DNA of 64,000 nucleotides, taken from Rotaria sp. Silwood1 (taxonomy: Eukaryota > Rotifera > Eurotatoria > Philodinida > Philodinidae). This document shows positions 31,209-44,179 of this stretch, one piece after another. How positions within the stretch are numbered: position 1 is the stretch's first letter; each line of letters begins with the position of its first letter. A program made the position numbers and the translations under genes. Below the pieces are notes generated by a model. It ran no database searches, was not told where the DNA came from, and was given only the letters and a program-made list of their open reading frames with translations. The stretch lies in the NCBI GenBank assembly GCA_905250075.1, contig CAJNOP010000015.1, positions 2,967,340 to 3,031,339 of the forward strand, given 5' to 3'.

Positions 31209-34200
31209 AGTTATATAAATAATTCTAAAGACACTCATATACATATGTATTTGTATGAATAATTATAAACACTCCATAGACTCCCATTTGAATTAGAAAT
31301 CGGATATCTTTTTTTTGTACTAGAGTACACATGAAAGGAAATAAGATCAGGTGTGAGTGTGGCTATCGATAAGTTGGAGTGTTCTACTCGGTCACGCACT
31401 CATCGTCACGAGCAAATGTTTCGAAACTAAACAGATCAATCTTAAGAATTTGATGAATTTTGAACATGTTAAGACGGCTCTTTTTCATTTCTTTGCTCAA
31501 ATTGTTGCAAATTGAATTTTTTTCATTGTTCTTGTCAGTGAATCATTTCTTTTCACTTCACTTCCACTTGTCTTTTCTTTTTATATCAGTATTTAATTCT
31601 CCTTCTTCATGCTTTACTTTTCATTTAAATCGCATCTTGCTATTTACAGGTATTTTTCTTATGTCAATAGGTGGATTGTTTCTTCTTCAGTATAGTTAAC
31701 TAGAATTTAGCTCAGTTGATATTTCTAGACATTCGAATTTAAAAAAAAAGATCTGTACGAAGACAAAGCATCAATTCTTTACTTCGAATAGGTAAAAAAT
31801 TCGATTTTTCCTAAGTAATTTAAACAATAGAACAGTTCGATTTTCTATTTTGATGAGATCTGCGAATAAAGATGTTTTTGAAAAGAAGACTAATATTCAC
31901 AAGCACCAACATTCTAAATCTATATTCACGCACATCATTATGCGTACGAATCAATTAAAATGAATTTTTAACAACTTGAATTTTAACAAAAAGTTTTGTC
32001 GATTTCAGCATGTGCGTTGATAAGACTTCCGGATGTTAGTGAAATCCTTCTTTTTACAAATACTCTTGTTTCTACACTAACACCAATACCTTAAATCTGA
32101 AGGTAACGTTCAATAACAGATATTTATTCAAAAAAGCAAGATGGATAGGGATGAGAACGTATAAACTACCCCAAAAAGCAATCTTGAAAGATCAATGCAG
32201 ATCACATATAAAAGAACTAGGAAAGAGAAATTATCTTATTAGAAAATCCTCGAAGAAAAAAAATCTATGAATTCATACATAGCCATATCACCATAGAAAA
32301 AAATTAATCTGTTTTAGATATTCGTCCTTAACGTTAGTTAGAAATTACATAGTAGTGATAATTTTTACTTGGCGATTTTGTTTTATAACCATGATTTCAA
32401 TTTATTAATTTAGTAAAAACAAGTTTTATTTACATATTAATTATCTAACTTAGCAAATATTTTTATAACTGAAAAGCTATAAATTAACTGAGCGTTCAAT
32501 ATTTTGTCACTTAGCAGTCAATTTATTTATTGAGTAAATACAAATTTTACTTGGCAAAAGTCAACTAAGCTATTTTAATAATGTTATGTAACAAATAAAT
32601 GGATGCCTTTTATTATCTTTTAATATATTCAAAACGATACAATAAAACTCTTTTTATAATTCAAATGAGAATAAAATAAATGAATACAAAAAAATTTTAA
32701 TAATATAGTTTGAAATAGTTTTGACAGTTAATAGATTTGTGTGTTATAACCCGCTTTTTATTCATATTGCCTACTCGGGCAGATCAAAAAAGAATAAAAT
32801 GGCAATATATTATTTCTTGAAGAAATATATGTAACATATACTGAAATGATTCATATGTTTATTATTTAATAATGAGTCTTAAGTTATGCGAGAGAAAAAG
32901 AAAAAGAAAGTAAAATAATGATAGAGAAGGAAGGAATGCAAAAAAACGAACAAATTTAGGTAGCACATTTCATTCGAAAAAGATTATTTGGTACCTTCAT
33001 ATTTTTAAGCAATCGACAAAACTTAAGTTATTTATGAAGAGTAAAAGAAAGTTCAAGGAGCAATAAATGTGTTCGACGAGAGCTAGCAATCACTTTTCGC
33101 TGATATCTAGTCGTATCAAAGAATCACTTTCATCAAATCGAAGTAGTTTAAACAAGTTTTCGAACATGCAGAAAACTAGAAATTTGAAAATTTCATGAAA
33201 TATTTCTTTTGACATATTATGTTTTGAAAATGCACGAATTTTCATTTATTTAGATAAATATTTCAATTTGCTCGAAATCAAATAGACTACTTGTCGAAAA
33301 CAAAATGAAAACTGCTCACTAATTTGATTAGATATCGACAAAAATTGACCTTGACTATGCATCATAAGTTAAATGAAAGGTAAAGCAGTAACTATTTTAT
33401 TTACAATAATTGCTTATCATCGCTGATGTGATGATACCATCGCTTAAATGAAAAATTGCATTTGATGGACAATAGTGATTAATTTTGCATTTAAACAAAA
33501 TAAGAATACGATTTTTATTTTTTACTTTAAAAATCGTTTATTATTATAAAAGAATATTTTTGACGATGCATCACTGTTTAAATATCATGACGTTAAACAT
33601 AGTTTAAAGAACAAAAAAGTGTTCCTTAAATAACTAGGAGAAAAGATTAAGTTACCCTAATGAATCTAACAAAAGGTTTATGACAATAGTTATAAGGAGA
33701 TGTAAGGGTTTAGTATTGTACATTTGTTTTTTTTTACTATGAATATTCACACCTATGCTCACCATTTTGTTTGATAGAAGGTGGAGTTAGTTATAAGATC
33801 TTTAGAAAATCTCCATCAAGCTTCATAAACTTAAATGTACATACGACCAATCAAAGATCTCTTAGCGTTTCAACTAGAGAATCATAGATGAAACCGATAT
33901 CAGTAAAGGTTTTATACCACTAGTTTGTCAGTAGACTGCTCGAATGCCGGTAGACTATCTTTTTTTTCAGGAGCTATTAGATACTATTGTCAAGCCTTAA
34001 CCAGTCAACTTATATAAATAATGATCGAAGGCAATTACCTTTCACTTTGAAATTGTATATACTTTGACCGATTGACCAATTACAGAGATGCAACTAGTAC
34101 TGTTATTGGTTGTTCGAAATCTAAATCGATTCCATCTATGTAGTGAACCAAACTACGAAATGAAAAATGAAGTGTCCTATTTTGAATCTATTTACCATTA

Positions 34201-34978
34201 AAACAATAAGTATGCGACTGAAGTATAAAAATCTACTATAATAATAATGCACAATTAAACTGTATCCATGTTTCGATCAAAACTCTACAAAACATTGATG
34301 AAACACTTAGCATTTTTCTACAGGATAGGAAAAAACGATAATATCTATACGAAATAATCTATTATCCAAAAAGCAATCTAGAAACAATAGTGAGACTAAA
34401 TAATTTAATAATTTTATGAAACAGTAAGACTTTTTTGTAAAATAGTAATTTTTGAAGCAAAATGTTGTCCATCATGAGTTTACTATTTCTATTAGTTTTA
34501 TAGCCCCAGGAAATTTCGAGACAGACACAACTTTTAGCAAGATGTTTTTTTTTAATTTTCTAAAGACATGTCGTTTCAAGACACATTTCATATTTAAGTA
34601 ATCACATTTTTGTTTTCAATTATAGTAGGTCTATGTCAATTTCAAAGCTCTATCAACTATTAGTATTTTTTCTAGATCTATTGTTTTCGCAAGAAAAATT
34701 CAATTAAAAACTAAATGTTAAACACACAGAGAGGCTACTGTAAAGAGGAGGAAGTTTTTTGGATCACGTCGTACTATCGTGAATAAACTAAGAACCTCAT
34801 ACTCATATGTTTAATATCTGCTCCCACTCTTTCCTTGCATTGACAACGCGTATGAGTTTGTAACAACAACACCATCAATGTCAGTGCTCTTCTATTATAA
34901 TTATAGGTAAGTGTAATAATAAGGTATGTCAATTTAAAATAAAACAACATTTATCGTAATTCATGAAGAAAGGCTCTT
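30420..34978. other. long AT-rich intergenic stretch
   Basis: No supported gene. Near 30890-30965 a fragment reading SKIYSLNEQLENALMRRKSY may be another piece of the same decayed coiled-coil sequence. An 87-codon frame at 30999-31262 ends in a TA repeat and is unrecognised. Loose repetition of tttacttggc/aacttagc words occurs around 32360-32580. Confidence 0.35.
31177..31204. repeat. (TA)n microsatellite
   Basis: Uninterrupted TA dinucleotide run of about 13 units. Confidence 0.9.
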
Positions 34979-35130
34979 AGTACCTCGTAAAAAACTAATA
35001 GGCAATGAGTGACAATCATTTTTCAATCAATTACCGATGAAAAATGATCGGCCAGTGACATTGTTTTTTGATCGATACCTGTGTGAGAAATAATTGTTAC
35101 TCATTGCCAATCGATTTCTTGCAAGGCACC
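34979..35130. mobile_element. 152-bp imperfect palindrome (MITE-like)
   Basis: The arm 34979-35026 (agtacctcgtaaaaaactaa, taggcaatgagtgacaatc) pairs with 35085-35130 (gaaataattgttactcattg... cttgcaaggcacc). The central 60 bp also has short self-complementary words (gatcg, tcaatc). There is no coding potential. Confidence 0.5.
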
Positions 35131-38100
35131 TTTTTCTTTTTTTTTAGTCAATTCTAATTTATGTCAACCGATAACTACATATGTCAATCGTGCATATTCG
35201 TATACTTTGATAGACTCATTCTTTTCTTTTCACTGAAATATTCACATAGGCATTTTGTCGATGATGCATATGGCAACATCTATCCGTTTCAAGCTCATGC
35301 TGTTAGGTCATTTGTCTAGCAATATATATGCTTTTGAGAATGTCAGCTAAAAAATTTGTTTTATGTTTTTAATATGCTTACTTTAGGCTAACGTCATAAC
35401 GGTTCTTATTTATGTATGAGGCTAGCAGACTCAAGTTCAACTTCATGCTACGCCGCAATCAATTCAATTATCAATACCAACGACTATCTCTCCTCTAGAT
35501 ATGGTCTCATATTGTTATATCAGCTAGCTGATCGTATCTAGTAAGAGCTGTCTGTCAACATTACGAATTATTATTATATGCGTCTCCATTAGCTAGTAAA
35601 ATTTAGACTGATTTCCTAACGTAGACTTTAGTAGCATCCGTCAGTATACTAGTAAGGTCTTCAATTATTGAGCATGTTTGATTATTCATGCTTGACAATC
35701 TTTTGATTGTCAACTACAAGAAAGGAGTCGATACTAGCAAGTATTTTATATGTGGTCTATTGTTATCATCATTCTCTCTTGCATAACTATATAAAAACCG
35801 AAATAATACCATCGTTTGTTTGTGAATAATATGTACAATATTTTATAAAAACAAGAATTCGCAAACAGAAGACAATTCTTGTACTCAGGATTATTCTTTT
35901 AATCGATTTCGAAATCGAATTCTAAAGTAATGTCGTTGTTAGAAGTTTTCTTTTCACTAGAATGGAATATACATGCTTTTAACAGATCCCGTCCTATGCA
36001 AACGCGCATATTTATGAATATATAGGCGAAACATCGTTTAGAAACTTACATTCGCGAGCTATGAAGAAAAACAGAAACAGTCTGTAGCTTGGTAACTCTT
36101 TGAGAAAATCGAACTTTTCTCGTGGGAATTTTGCCAAAGCCTAATTTTTCAAAGTACAGTTTTCCAAAAATAAATAATTACTCTTAGTTAAGAAAAGAGT
36201 GATCAATGTCTAGTGTATTGTACAGCACTGTAATTGACGTGACATAGACTACAAGCAGACTATGAAAGAATAGATAGCTTTTGCTAGAAGAGCAAATCAC
36301 TTCGCGAAATCGTTGCACGCTCGCGACAGTACAAATAGCATGCAAAAATTGTTTCTCCATGTTTCTGTGTGCTGCAGAAGCATCGACAGTTACAGCATGA
36401 AGAACTTCTTATTTCTACTCAGTTTCAATGATTTCCTCTCTAACATCGACAATGTCTATTGTTCATCTGGCGGAAAGCCCGGAAAAGAATTGACATCATT
36501 CAACATTTATATGTGAGCACCTTATTTAGGGTAGCATACGAGGTCATGGAATTCAATTCGGTTTGTGTCACCCATATTGAAACACTTTGTTGATGTCGCT
36601 ACAACTACCACAAGATACTTTTCGCCATCCCAACAAATACTGGACCCTTTCCACATTGTCTAGTTATGAAACACATCACATGTATGTGCTCAACACATTG
36701 TAGTAACCATATTAGGTCGAAAAAACTGAGGTTAACTGTTTTTTCTACAGAGACAGCATCAAGTAATTTTCAACTGTCGATTTTTACTTAGCTGGCTAGT
36801 AGAACATACTAGAGATAATGTTAGTACTTTGATCCTTAATGTTACAAGTGACAGATCAGTAAAAACTAGTACTAACTAGTACATTGCGTCAATATATTGT
36901 GAAACCTCGGAATATGTCGTTATTCGGTTTTTCTGCAAGAAAATTGACATAGAGTGAACCTCATGAATAAACAAAAAATGTCTGCATCGACATCATGAGA
37001 TGTCCAATACGTAGATGATCATTTTAAGTATCTGTGTGACAATGGTTGTTTTTCTTAAATAATAGAAGGTAGAATGAAAAGAAAAAGTGAACTCAATATG
37101 AGTGAACGCATCATGTGAAAAATTTTCTATTTGTATAGAGCATCTCGATTAAATATTCATAAACTTTCTTGTGTTCTCATTCTGACTTAACACAAGAAAT
37201 ACAAGTATGAGCGCCATTTTTATTAGATTTCATTAGGCCAAATTCTTTGCTTAAGAAAAACATGATATATTCAATGAATTACAGGTTTTTAGAAATATTG
37301 CATCGAAAATTATGAAATGTACAATTCATTTCTTTACATCATTTTTTTATTAACAAAATACATATGGTGAATAATGAAGGTCGAACAACACATTCAACAA
37401 CAACGCAGTAACCATGGTATAGCATGCGAAACCATAGTCTTTCGAGGAGATCATCACGGACTCAAGGGTTCGATAAAATACGGAGATGCCGTTGCAAAAA
37501 CATAAACGAAAAGAATTCATCAATCGATTCTGTGTATTTTTGTCCTCTCAAATTCAACTGTCAATTCGTCAGCAGCTAGTTTGTCATTTGCTCTGTCGGA
37601 TGATACATTGGTGAAATATCTTTGAAGTCAAATAAGCGTAAAATGATGTGAGAAAGACAAAGCACTTTCGTCTTGCATTAAGAGAAAAATAGATATTATT
37701 TATATACTGAACAAAATCAGACGTGAACTTCAATAACAGCTACTTTTGATTAAGATCTACAAAAATCATTTGAAAAATATAGAGAGAGTAGAGGTAGACT
37801 GGAACGGTTTTCGTTTCGCCAAAAACTTGCAAAAAGAAGAAATAAACGAAAAAAATCGTTTCGATAGATGATTAAATAAAGTTTTGACGAATTGCTGCGA
37901 GATAAGTACTACTGTGACAGAATATTACAACTATTACCGTTTTCGATAGCTCTCAAATTTGAAGTCAAGGTTGTACGATTGGATTAGAGTACGAAAAACA
38001 TCTTTGATAGAGCAGAATATAACAATTCATATCTTGAAAGGACTTCATAAAAAAATTCTTAGTTTCTCAGATGCTCTCATATTATTCTCTACACTAGATA

Positions 38101-38886
38101 TTGATGTCTTAGTGCTGAAATATAAACATAGTGTCCCATTCTCGATTAAGTTTATTGTTCGTCATTATTTACTCTCATTACTTGGTTGAATTGACTGTTC
38201 ACGTGATGTTCAACCTTCCCTTGTCATCTCTTCTTAACACAGGCTTTATTATTCTTTCTATTGTAACTCTATATGGTGACCCATCTCGCTCTCCTTGACT
38301 CTTCTTTTCTTTTTTCATTTTTCTTATCTCTCCTGGTAGTGTATATAAACGCATGCTTCTTATGTAAACGATATGGTTAATGATACTAAGAATCTAAATG
38401 AAGCGTAACTTTATCATCACTATTGACTCTTCTAACTAAAATCGTCAAACATAGTTTTTGCTAGTTCTAAAGATGGGTTTGTATATAAATATTAAATGAT
38501 AAAAGTTTTCTATCATTAGTGCCTGAATCTTCTCAAAAGAAATGTATGAGGATTAATTAGGAATGTACCACTAGTCAAACACGTATTCCAGAACTTCAAA
38601 ATAGAATACATGAATTCCTGTCTTATCCAAAAATAAAAATTTCGTACACTAAGATGTTCATTTTTTTTATACCATGCGTCGAGTGACATATATTGTTAGA
38701 CTACTGACTACCCACACATTCCTACTCTATAAAAGAATTCATTTCTTCCAGAACAATAAGATCCGGATACGTTACACTATCTTTTTAGAATGTGCGCGCA
38801 GAAATCAACCATCAGCTTGGTTACTAATTGATCAATGTGAAACTACTGCTTACTATTGTTTTTCTCGTACATGAATCACTATTCCA
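35131..38886. other. long AT-rich intergenic stretch
   Basis: No supported gene. Short frames at 36313-36516, 37959-38189 and 38674-38874 have no recognisable motif. A perfect 11-bp hairpin stem, tttcttgtgtt (37165-37175) with aacacaagaaa (37189-37199), is present. Confidence 0.35.
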
Positions 38887-38995
38887 TCAGTAATTTATTA
38901 GTTGACAGCAAATATTTTCACACGTTTGATAATATTTTCTGCCAGTAATATATTACTAACAACAAATCTTTTCACACGTACGATATTACATGGCA
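38887..38995 (+). repeat. two-copy tandem repeat of about 54 bp
   Basis: cagtaatttattagttgaca...ttttcacacgtttgataata is followed by cagtaatatattactaacaa...ttttcacacgtacgatatta, about 54 bp apart and well conserved. Confidence 0.6.
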
Positions 38996-39339
38996 TATTA
39001 CGGCAGAGTAAGAATGTGCTCTAACGTAGATGACATTCTAGTAATTTAGAAAAAAGGCAAAGAGTATTTCATCTTATTGTTCTGTCCTTGAAGAATAGCA
39101 GGAAGAAAAAGAATAGGTAAATAAATCATTTGTGCAATTCAGTTGGGTATTGGTTATGATGTATTGAACACAGAAAAATTAAGATCTATTGCAACTGTTC
39201 AATCAGAACATAAACACCAGGAGGTATAGAACTGTAGTAATTATTACCAATCTCTATCATTGCACCAAGAATTGTCATAAGTGTGTGCTTTTGATTGATG
39301 GTATTTGAAAAAGACCTCTTCGGACTATAATAAGACACG

Positions 39340-39923
39340 GGAAAAAAAAGTTCGCGGCATTTTTCCTATCGGTATATCTTTGCAACTACTTGAGCAATTT
39401 CAACAAATAAATAGTCATTTTAAAGAGCATTTCAAAGTACACTTATTGTGCAAAAATAAAGGTTCTAGCTCAAGAAGTAAGAGCGTCAATAAAGGAAGTT
39501 TGTTACATGCGTTTTTGGTTCTCAAAAAACAACAGGTGCGACAGATTAAACGGTGGCATTTTGCATATCAACTTTTCATCACTTAATACGTTGTTTAAAA
39601 AAAAACAAAATATGTCACAAGATGCAGCGTGAAAAGCTCTACAATCTACAAAGTAAAGCTGATTTTAATTGTGCACTTTTTGTTTTCAAGAAAAGCAAAG
39701 TTCTGTGCGGCTGATTTTCGACGCTGTGAAAAGATTACTTTTTTTCTACACGAATCACTCATTGCATCTTTTCATCACCCAATACATTTTATTAAAAAAA
39801 CAAAATATACCACAAGATGCAGCATGAAAGACTCTACAATTTACACGAAAGACTTTATTTGCTAAAATCTCTCAAGTAGTTGCAAAGATATATCGATAGG
39901 AAAAATGTCGCGAACTTTTTTCC
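39340..39923. mobile_element. non-autonomous TIR element, about 585 bp, with internal direct repeat
   Basis: Terminal arms 39340-39395 (gggaaaaaaaagttcgcggc... cgg/atatatctttgcaactacttgag) and 39869-39923 (inverted) differ by few bases. Inside, about 39573-39660 and 39768-39850 are direct repeats (cttttcatcac...caagatgcagc.tgaaa). Frames of 93 and 78 codons lie across the repeats and are unlikely to be genes. No transposase. Confidence 0.65.
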
Positions 39924-40681
39924 CTTATATTATTTCACTTCGGTTCCTTTTCTCACTGCCAATGCTTATGCAGGAATGATAAACATTTTTCTCAAATAGA
40001 AAATTTTCATAAAATTCATAGTGTTTCGACTTTAACTGTGCCTAGGTGCAGAATACGCTATATATTAACATCCGATAGAGTGCGATTGAGTAGCACAAGC
40101 AGTTGAATAGAACACAAGGTTTTATTGTCTCTGGAACGAGATTAACTTTCTACCAAAAATCTAGAGTTCTTTTTTTTTTATCTGGACCATTTAAGTTCAC
40201 TTTTGTAGCATCCAGATCCAATGGCGTTACGCTACATTCTTCATAATATATTTCTTGACGATGGATTTTATATTTTTTCTTAGTTCACAGTTTTCTACAA
40301 ATTCTAGATGTGTATTTTTTTGTATTTACGTATGTGTCGTGTTATGTGAAACGTTTCAATTTCAAGATTTGTTTTGATACTGATAAATATTGAATCACCA
40401 ATATTGAAGGGCCTGGATTGTTATTCTCGTCACACATAATTCCCATCATTCATACATTTTTACGGTCCTAAACATATAACCACTTACATTATACTTCATT
40501 GTCTTTCAGTCAAGAACTGACTAAATCAATTATTAATGAATGTTACAGATTACTAATAGATAGTAAATATGTCATGGTCACGCTATTTTTGTCTAATCAT
40601 CTTGATATGTTTTAGATTTCAAAATCAAAACAGTATTCCTTACATTTGAAAAACTGAGAGTTCTGCACCATAAATAACAGC
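39924..40681. other. upstream region of the 914-aa membrane protein gene
   Basis: AT-rich, with no convincing TATA box at a fixed distance. It should contain the promoter of the gene at 40682, but I can point to no specific site. Confidence 0.35.
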
Positions 40682-43426
40682 ATGAATTGCATCCGTCACA
40701 TGATCATCGGGCTCTTTATACTCTTCCACATTTATCGTGTGAATTGTGCTTTTATTCCTAATAGAACGGATTACGATGCTTATGGTGTAAAAATAGCAAT
40801 GAATGAAGATCTTCTTGTACAAGCTCAAAATGCCAAAAATCCACCGACATTTTTTATTCAACTTGCACCTTACAATACTACAGAAAATTCATCCCAATGT
40901 TCCATTAACTATTCTGATATGTTAGACACTTATATTTATTGCGTTGCTGTCGGAAAGAAACCGAATCAAAATCAAACACAATTTTTCTTTGCTGGGGAAC
41001 TGATCAACAGTCGTAATGGAGCATTTATTGGCGTAGCCAAGTATAATCAGACAAATATTGATGCGAATGTGTCAAACTCCTGTGCTTTGAGTTTCTCTTA
41101 CTCTCTACAGTATCTAATTAATTATGAACATCAAGACTACTATGTCATTGGTGTTGAACCACAAGGTCGTTTTGCCTATGGATTTTCAAATCAGTTTGTC
41201 TTTATATTTGATTCTGCAAATGGTTCAACCTTGGAATCATGGAATGGCAACTTAACATGGCCGAATAGCTCTTTTATGCCGCATGCTGTTGATATCAGTA
41301 ACAATTTCGGCATAATTGCAGGCTTCATTCAAAATGATTCACATGAAAGGGTCAAATATAGTCCAATCATTTATTTACTTAATTTTAATTCATCAAATCG
41401 TCATCCAATTGTTGTTGATCAATATATACCAATAGCTAGTTCTGGTACATGGCAAGATTTATTGAGCTATTCAGATGCGAATATCTATTCAGCAAAGTAT
41501 GATATGTCAATTAGTATTAATAGTCTTGGTGATGTTTTAGTTGGAATGCAATTTATCAATCGAGTCTTCTTATTTTCAATAAATATTTCCAATCCGATGC
41601 AATTGATTTATATAAGTAGGAATACCAACGGTCGATCATTAGGTAACGGAAAAAGTATAGCCTGGTTAGATAATGGAAATATCGCTGCTATACTTGTCAA
41701 TACCTATTCACTCAATTATCAGTGGTCGTCATCTCAAATCTCATTCTATGAGATGCAATCAAGTATTTATAATTCCAACAGTACCCCTCTATCAATTTTC
41801 CCTAACTATCATCAATTATTGCCATCAATTTTTAGTCCTGTATTTTTAAATATCGTTTCATCATCAACGTCACTAACTCTAATGGATGATAATGGCAAAT
41901 TATTAATTTTCATCGCTACATCAAAAGGTTTCTATCCATCAATACCAGCAACGGGATCAGTACCACTTATTACATCACCACAGCCTTGTCTGCCTGGTAT
42001 GTACAAAGATCAAGTTGGCATTAATGATTGTATCCTCTGTCCGACTGGTACAAAAAATCCGGGTAATTCTACTATTAAATGTACTTCATGTGCATCAGAT
42101 GCATTTTGTCCGCTTGGATCAGTGAGTGAAATATCTCAATCTGTATTGGAAACTATCACACAATTAATTGCCTATCCAAAATCACCTGAAAGTACTATAT
42201 TCGATGAGGTTTTAATTCAAAATATGTTTCATATCGGATCGGGTCGTTGTCTTTTAGTATCACCTTTATTTTGGACATTAGTCGTAGCTGGTTTAGCTAT
42301 TCTGATTGTGATAGGTATGAAAATACTGAAATGTTTTATCCATCATAGAACATATGCACGAACAAAAACTCGAATTCACAGCATATTTAAAAAAACAGAT
42401 CTAATTAGAGAAGGCGAACTATGGGTCGGTGGTTTGGCATCATTTTCTGTGGTGGTTCTTGTTTGTTTTGCCTATGCATTTAGCAATGCCTATTACAATC
42501 AATATCCTATTGAAACATCGACCGATTCCTATTTTGCCTGTGATCTATCGATTCGTAATGCTAAATTTCAAACAAGTCTTCAAACACTAGGTATATCGCC
42601 ATCCGAAACTGAGAAAAAAATGTTCGATTTGTTAAACGAACAAAGCTTGTCGCTAAATATCGAATTCATCAATACGTTGATTGATTGTGATGTCATATCT
42701 ATTCAAGCTCTATATGGTACAATCTGGTCGACAATTCGCTGGTCTAATTGTCAAAATAATAATTCCATTCTATTCCTCTCCGTTTCCCTTCCATTTCAAC
42801 ACATATCTGTACAAATCATCCTAGCTGAAGTTCAAACAATCGGTGGTCTACGTATTGGTCTAAGTGGTAATAAACATGAAGAAGAATCATATAAACTCAA
42901 AGAATTAAATTTTTACCAATCTTTTTCGAGAAATGGATCTGTTCTAGCACAAACATTACCTGTGTCTCTGGCGCTAACAAAAGTAATCAATGAAACATTG
43001 CTGATAGAAGGTGAAGAGTCTCATTTTAGTGGCATCTATATTTCAACCTACACAGTTGATTTAAACAGTTTATTTCTTACACAAGATCAATATATTCGTT
43101 CGACGTCACAAGAGATTATATTGATCATTTCGCTGAGTGAAACACCTTACTATGTCAAAAATCAACAACAACCAATAGCCAAACGAGCAGAAATTATATT
43201 TCATAATCTTCTATTCACTATAGTTTGTCTGGAAATATTTAGTTTGATTTTCGTATTGCATAAATTGACTTTGAATCCACTTTATCATTTAATCCGTCGA
43301 AAGATGTTTCGTCATCATGAGATGTATAAAATGAATGACGAAGAGATAAATGGTAACCCAAAATACTCGGATAATCTGTCTAATACCACTGCTGTTAATA
43401 AACAGCGTGTGGTACATTTTTTCTAG
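40682..43426 (+). CDS. large single-exon membrane glycoprotein, family not recognised
   Basis: 914 residues without introns. Residues 1-22 form a signal peptide (cleavage after RVNCA). A roughly 400-residue ectodomain follows, rich in N-x-S/T sites, with repeated beta-strand-like phrases (FAYGFSNQFVFIFD, HAVDISNNFGIIAGF, SISINSLGDVLVGM) that suggest a beta-propeller. A Cys-rich module at 436-480 (CLPGMYKDQ, CILCPTGT, CTSCASDAFCPLGS) resembles the ephrin-receptor/GCC2-GCC3 type. Hydrophobic segments lie at about 527-549, 586-606 and 842-862. Between the last two is a second extracellular-size domain of about 235 residues, and the tail of about 50 residues is polar. This implies a surface receptor- or adhesion-like architecture with three membrane passes; function is unknown. 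Start chosen: first ATG, directly giving the signal peptide. AATAAA lies 100 nt after the stop. Confidence 0.8.
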   Translation: MNCIRHMIIGLFILFHIYRVNCAFIPNRTDYDAYGVKIAMNEDLLVQAQNAKNPPTFFIQLAPYNTTENSSQCSINYSDMLDTYIYCVAVGKKPNQNQTQFFFAGELINSRNGAFIGVAKYNQTNIDANVSNSCALSFSYSLQYLINYEHQDYYVIGVEPQGRFAYGFSNQFVFIFDSANGSTLESWNGNLTWPNSSFMPHAVDISNNFGIIAGFIQNDSHERVKYSPIIYLLNFNSSNRHPIVVDQYIPIASSGTWQDLLSYSDANIYSAKYDMSISINSLGDVLVGMQFINRVFLFSINISNPMQLIYISRNTNGRSLGNGKSIAWLDNGNIAAILVNTYSLNYQWSSSQISFYEMQSSIYNSNSTPLSIFPNYHQLLPSIFSPVFLNIVSSSTSLTLMDDNGKLLIFIATSKGFYPSIPATGSVPLITSPQPCLPGMYKDQVGINDCILCPTGTKNPGNSTIKCTSCASDAFCPLGSVSEISQSVLETITQLIAYPKSPESTIFDEVLIQNMFHIGSGRCLLVSPLFWTLVVAGLAILIVIGMKILKCFIHHRTYARTKTRIHSIFKKTDLIREGELWVGGLASFSVVVLVCFAYAFSNAYYNQYPIETSTDSYFACDLSIRNAKFQTSLQTLGISPSETEKKMFDLLNEQSLSLNIEFINTLIDCDVISIQALYGTIWSTIRWSNCQNNNSILFLSVSLPFQHISVQIILAEVQTIGGLRIGLSGNKHEEESYKLKELNFYQSFSRNGSVLAQTLPVSLALTKVINETLLIEGEESHFSGIYISTYTVDLNSLFLTQDQYIRSTSQEIILIISLSETPYYVKNQQQPIAKRAEIIFHNLLFTIVCLEIFSLIFVLHKLTLNPLYHLIRRKMFRHHEMYKMNDEEINGNPKYSDNLSNTTAVNKQRVVHFF

Positions 43427-43525
43427 AACTCGAGCATTCGTCTACATCGAAACTAACAATGAGCTCAAATTTTTTGTCAAAATAATCTTCCGTGTATTCT
43501 GTATACTATTTATTTTATTGAATAT

Positions 43526-43531
43526 AATAAA
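43526..43531 (+). promoter_or_regulatory. polyadenylation signal of the 914-aa membrane protein gene
   Basis: AATAAA about 100 nt downstream of the stop codon. Confidence 0.5.
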
Positions 43532-43725
43532 CTGAAAATCGGCGTTTTGCGTCAAAATTTCCAATGATCATCATATGAATAGCAGTAATATCACCTTCCA
43601 AACAACTTGAAATTAGTTCTTTCGAATCTATGAGAGATCGGATGTCTTACAAGGGAAAGTCTTCAACTGATGTGTCATTTGTGAGTTTGGACAATGTGCA
43701 TCATGAAACTTTTAATGAACTATGA

Positions 43726-44179
43726 GTATCCTAAAAACAATTAGAGCTGTTAGGTTATTATTGCCGATATACTATATTTTTATGTTATTTGCAGGAAAAT
43801 GTCGTAGTCCTTCTCAAGATCACTGGCTAAACTGAATTTTGAATTTCCACGTGAAACTTTGTATAGAAGCAGAACTTAATGAAACTAGATTTTTATGAAA
43901 AGTTCAGATCTTCCAATTGCTCTTATTCTGAAATATGAACATCGAAATCTATTGGTACATGGGAATGACATAAAAAAACATGTGTATACCATAGCTGTAT
44001 TTTAGGGTAGGAGCAATCAGAATCATTGTGGTCTACCTCTATGCAAAGTTTCAAGTTGAAACTCAAAACTCAGTTTTCCTAGTGTTCTTGTGAAGGTTCA
44101 CGGCGTTTTCTTACAAATAACGTAAAAATACAGTATATCAGCAACAATAAGCTAACATCTTGAATTTTTTTAAGGATAC
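43726..44179. mobile_element. foldback element with arms of about 150 bp
   Basis: The left arm 43726-43875 (gtatcctaaaaac...ctgttaggttattattgccg...gtgaaactttgtatagaag) is repeated inverted at about 44040-44179. The arms have accumulated scattered substitutions. The centre still shows weak complementarity, so the structure is near-palindromic. There is no coding capacity. Confidence 0.65.

Noticed and set aside
37464..37490. ggttcgataaaatac, considered as a tRNA T-arm
   Set aside because: No matching acceptor stem, D-arm or anticodon arm at the right distances.
39305..39865. 93- and 78-codon plus frames
   Set aside because: Span the terminal and direct repeats of a non-autonomous element; no transposase signature.
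40640..40861. Minus-strand 73-codon frame
   Set aside because: Antisense to the signal-peptide region of the 914-residue gene.
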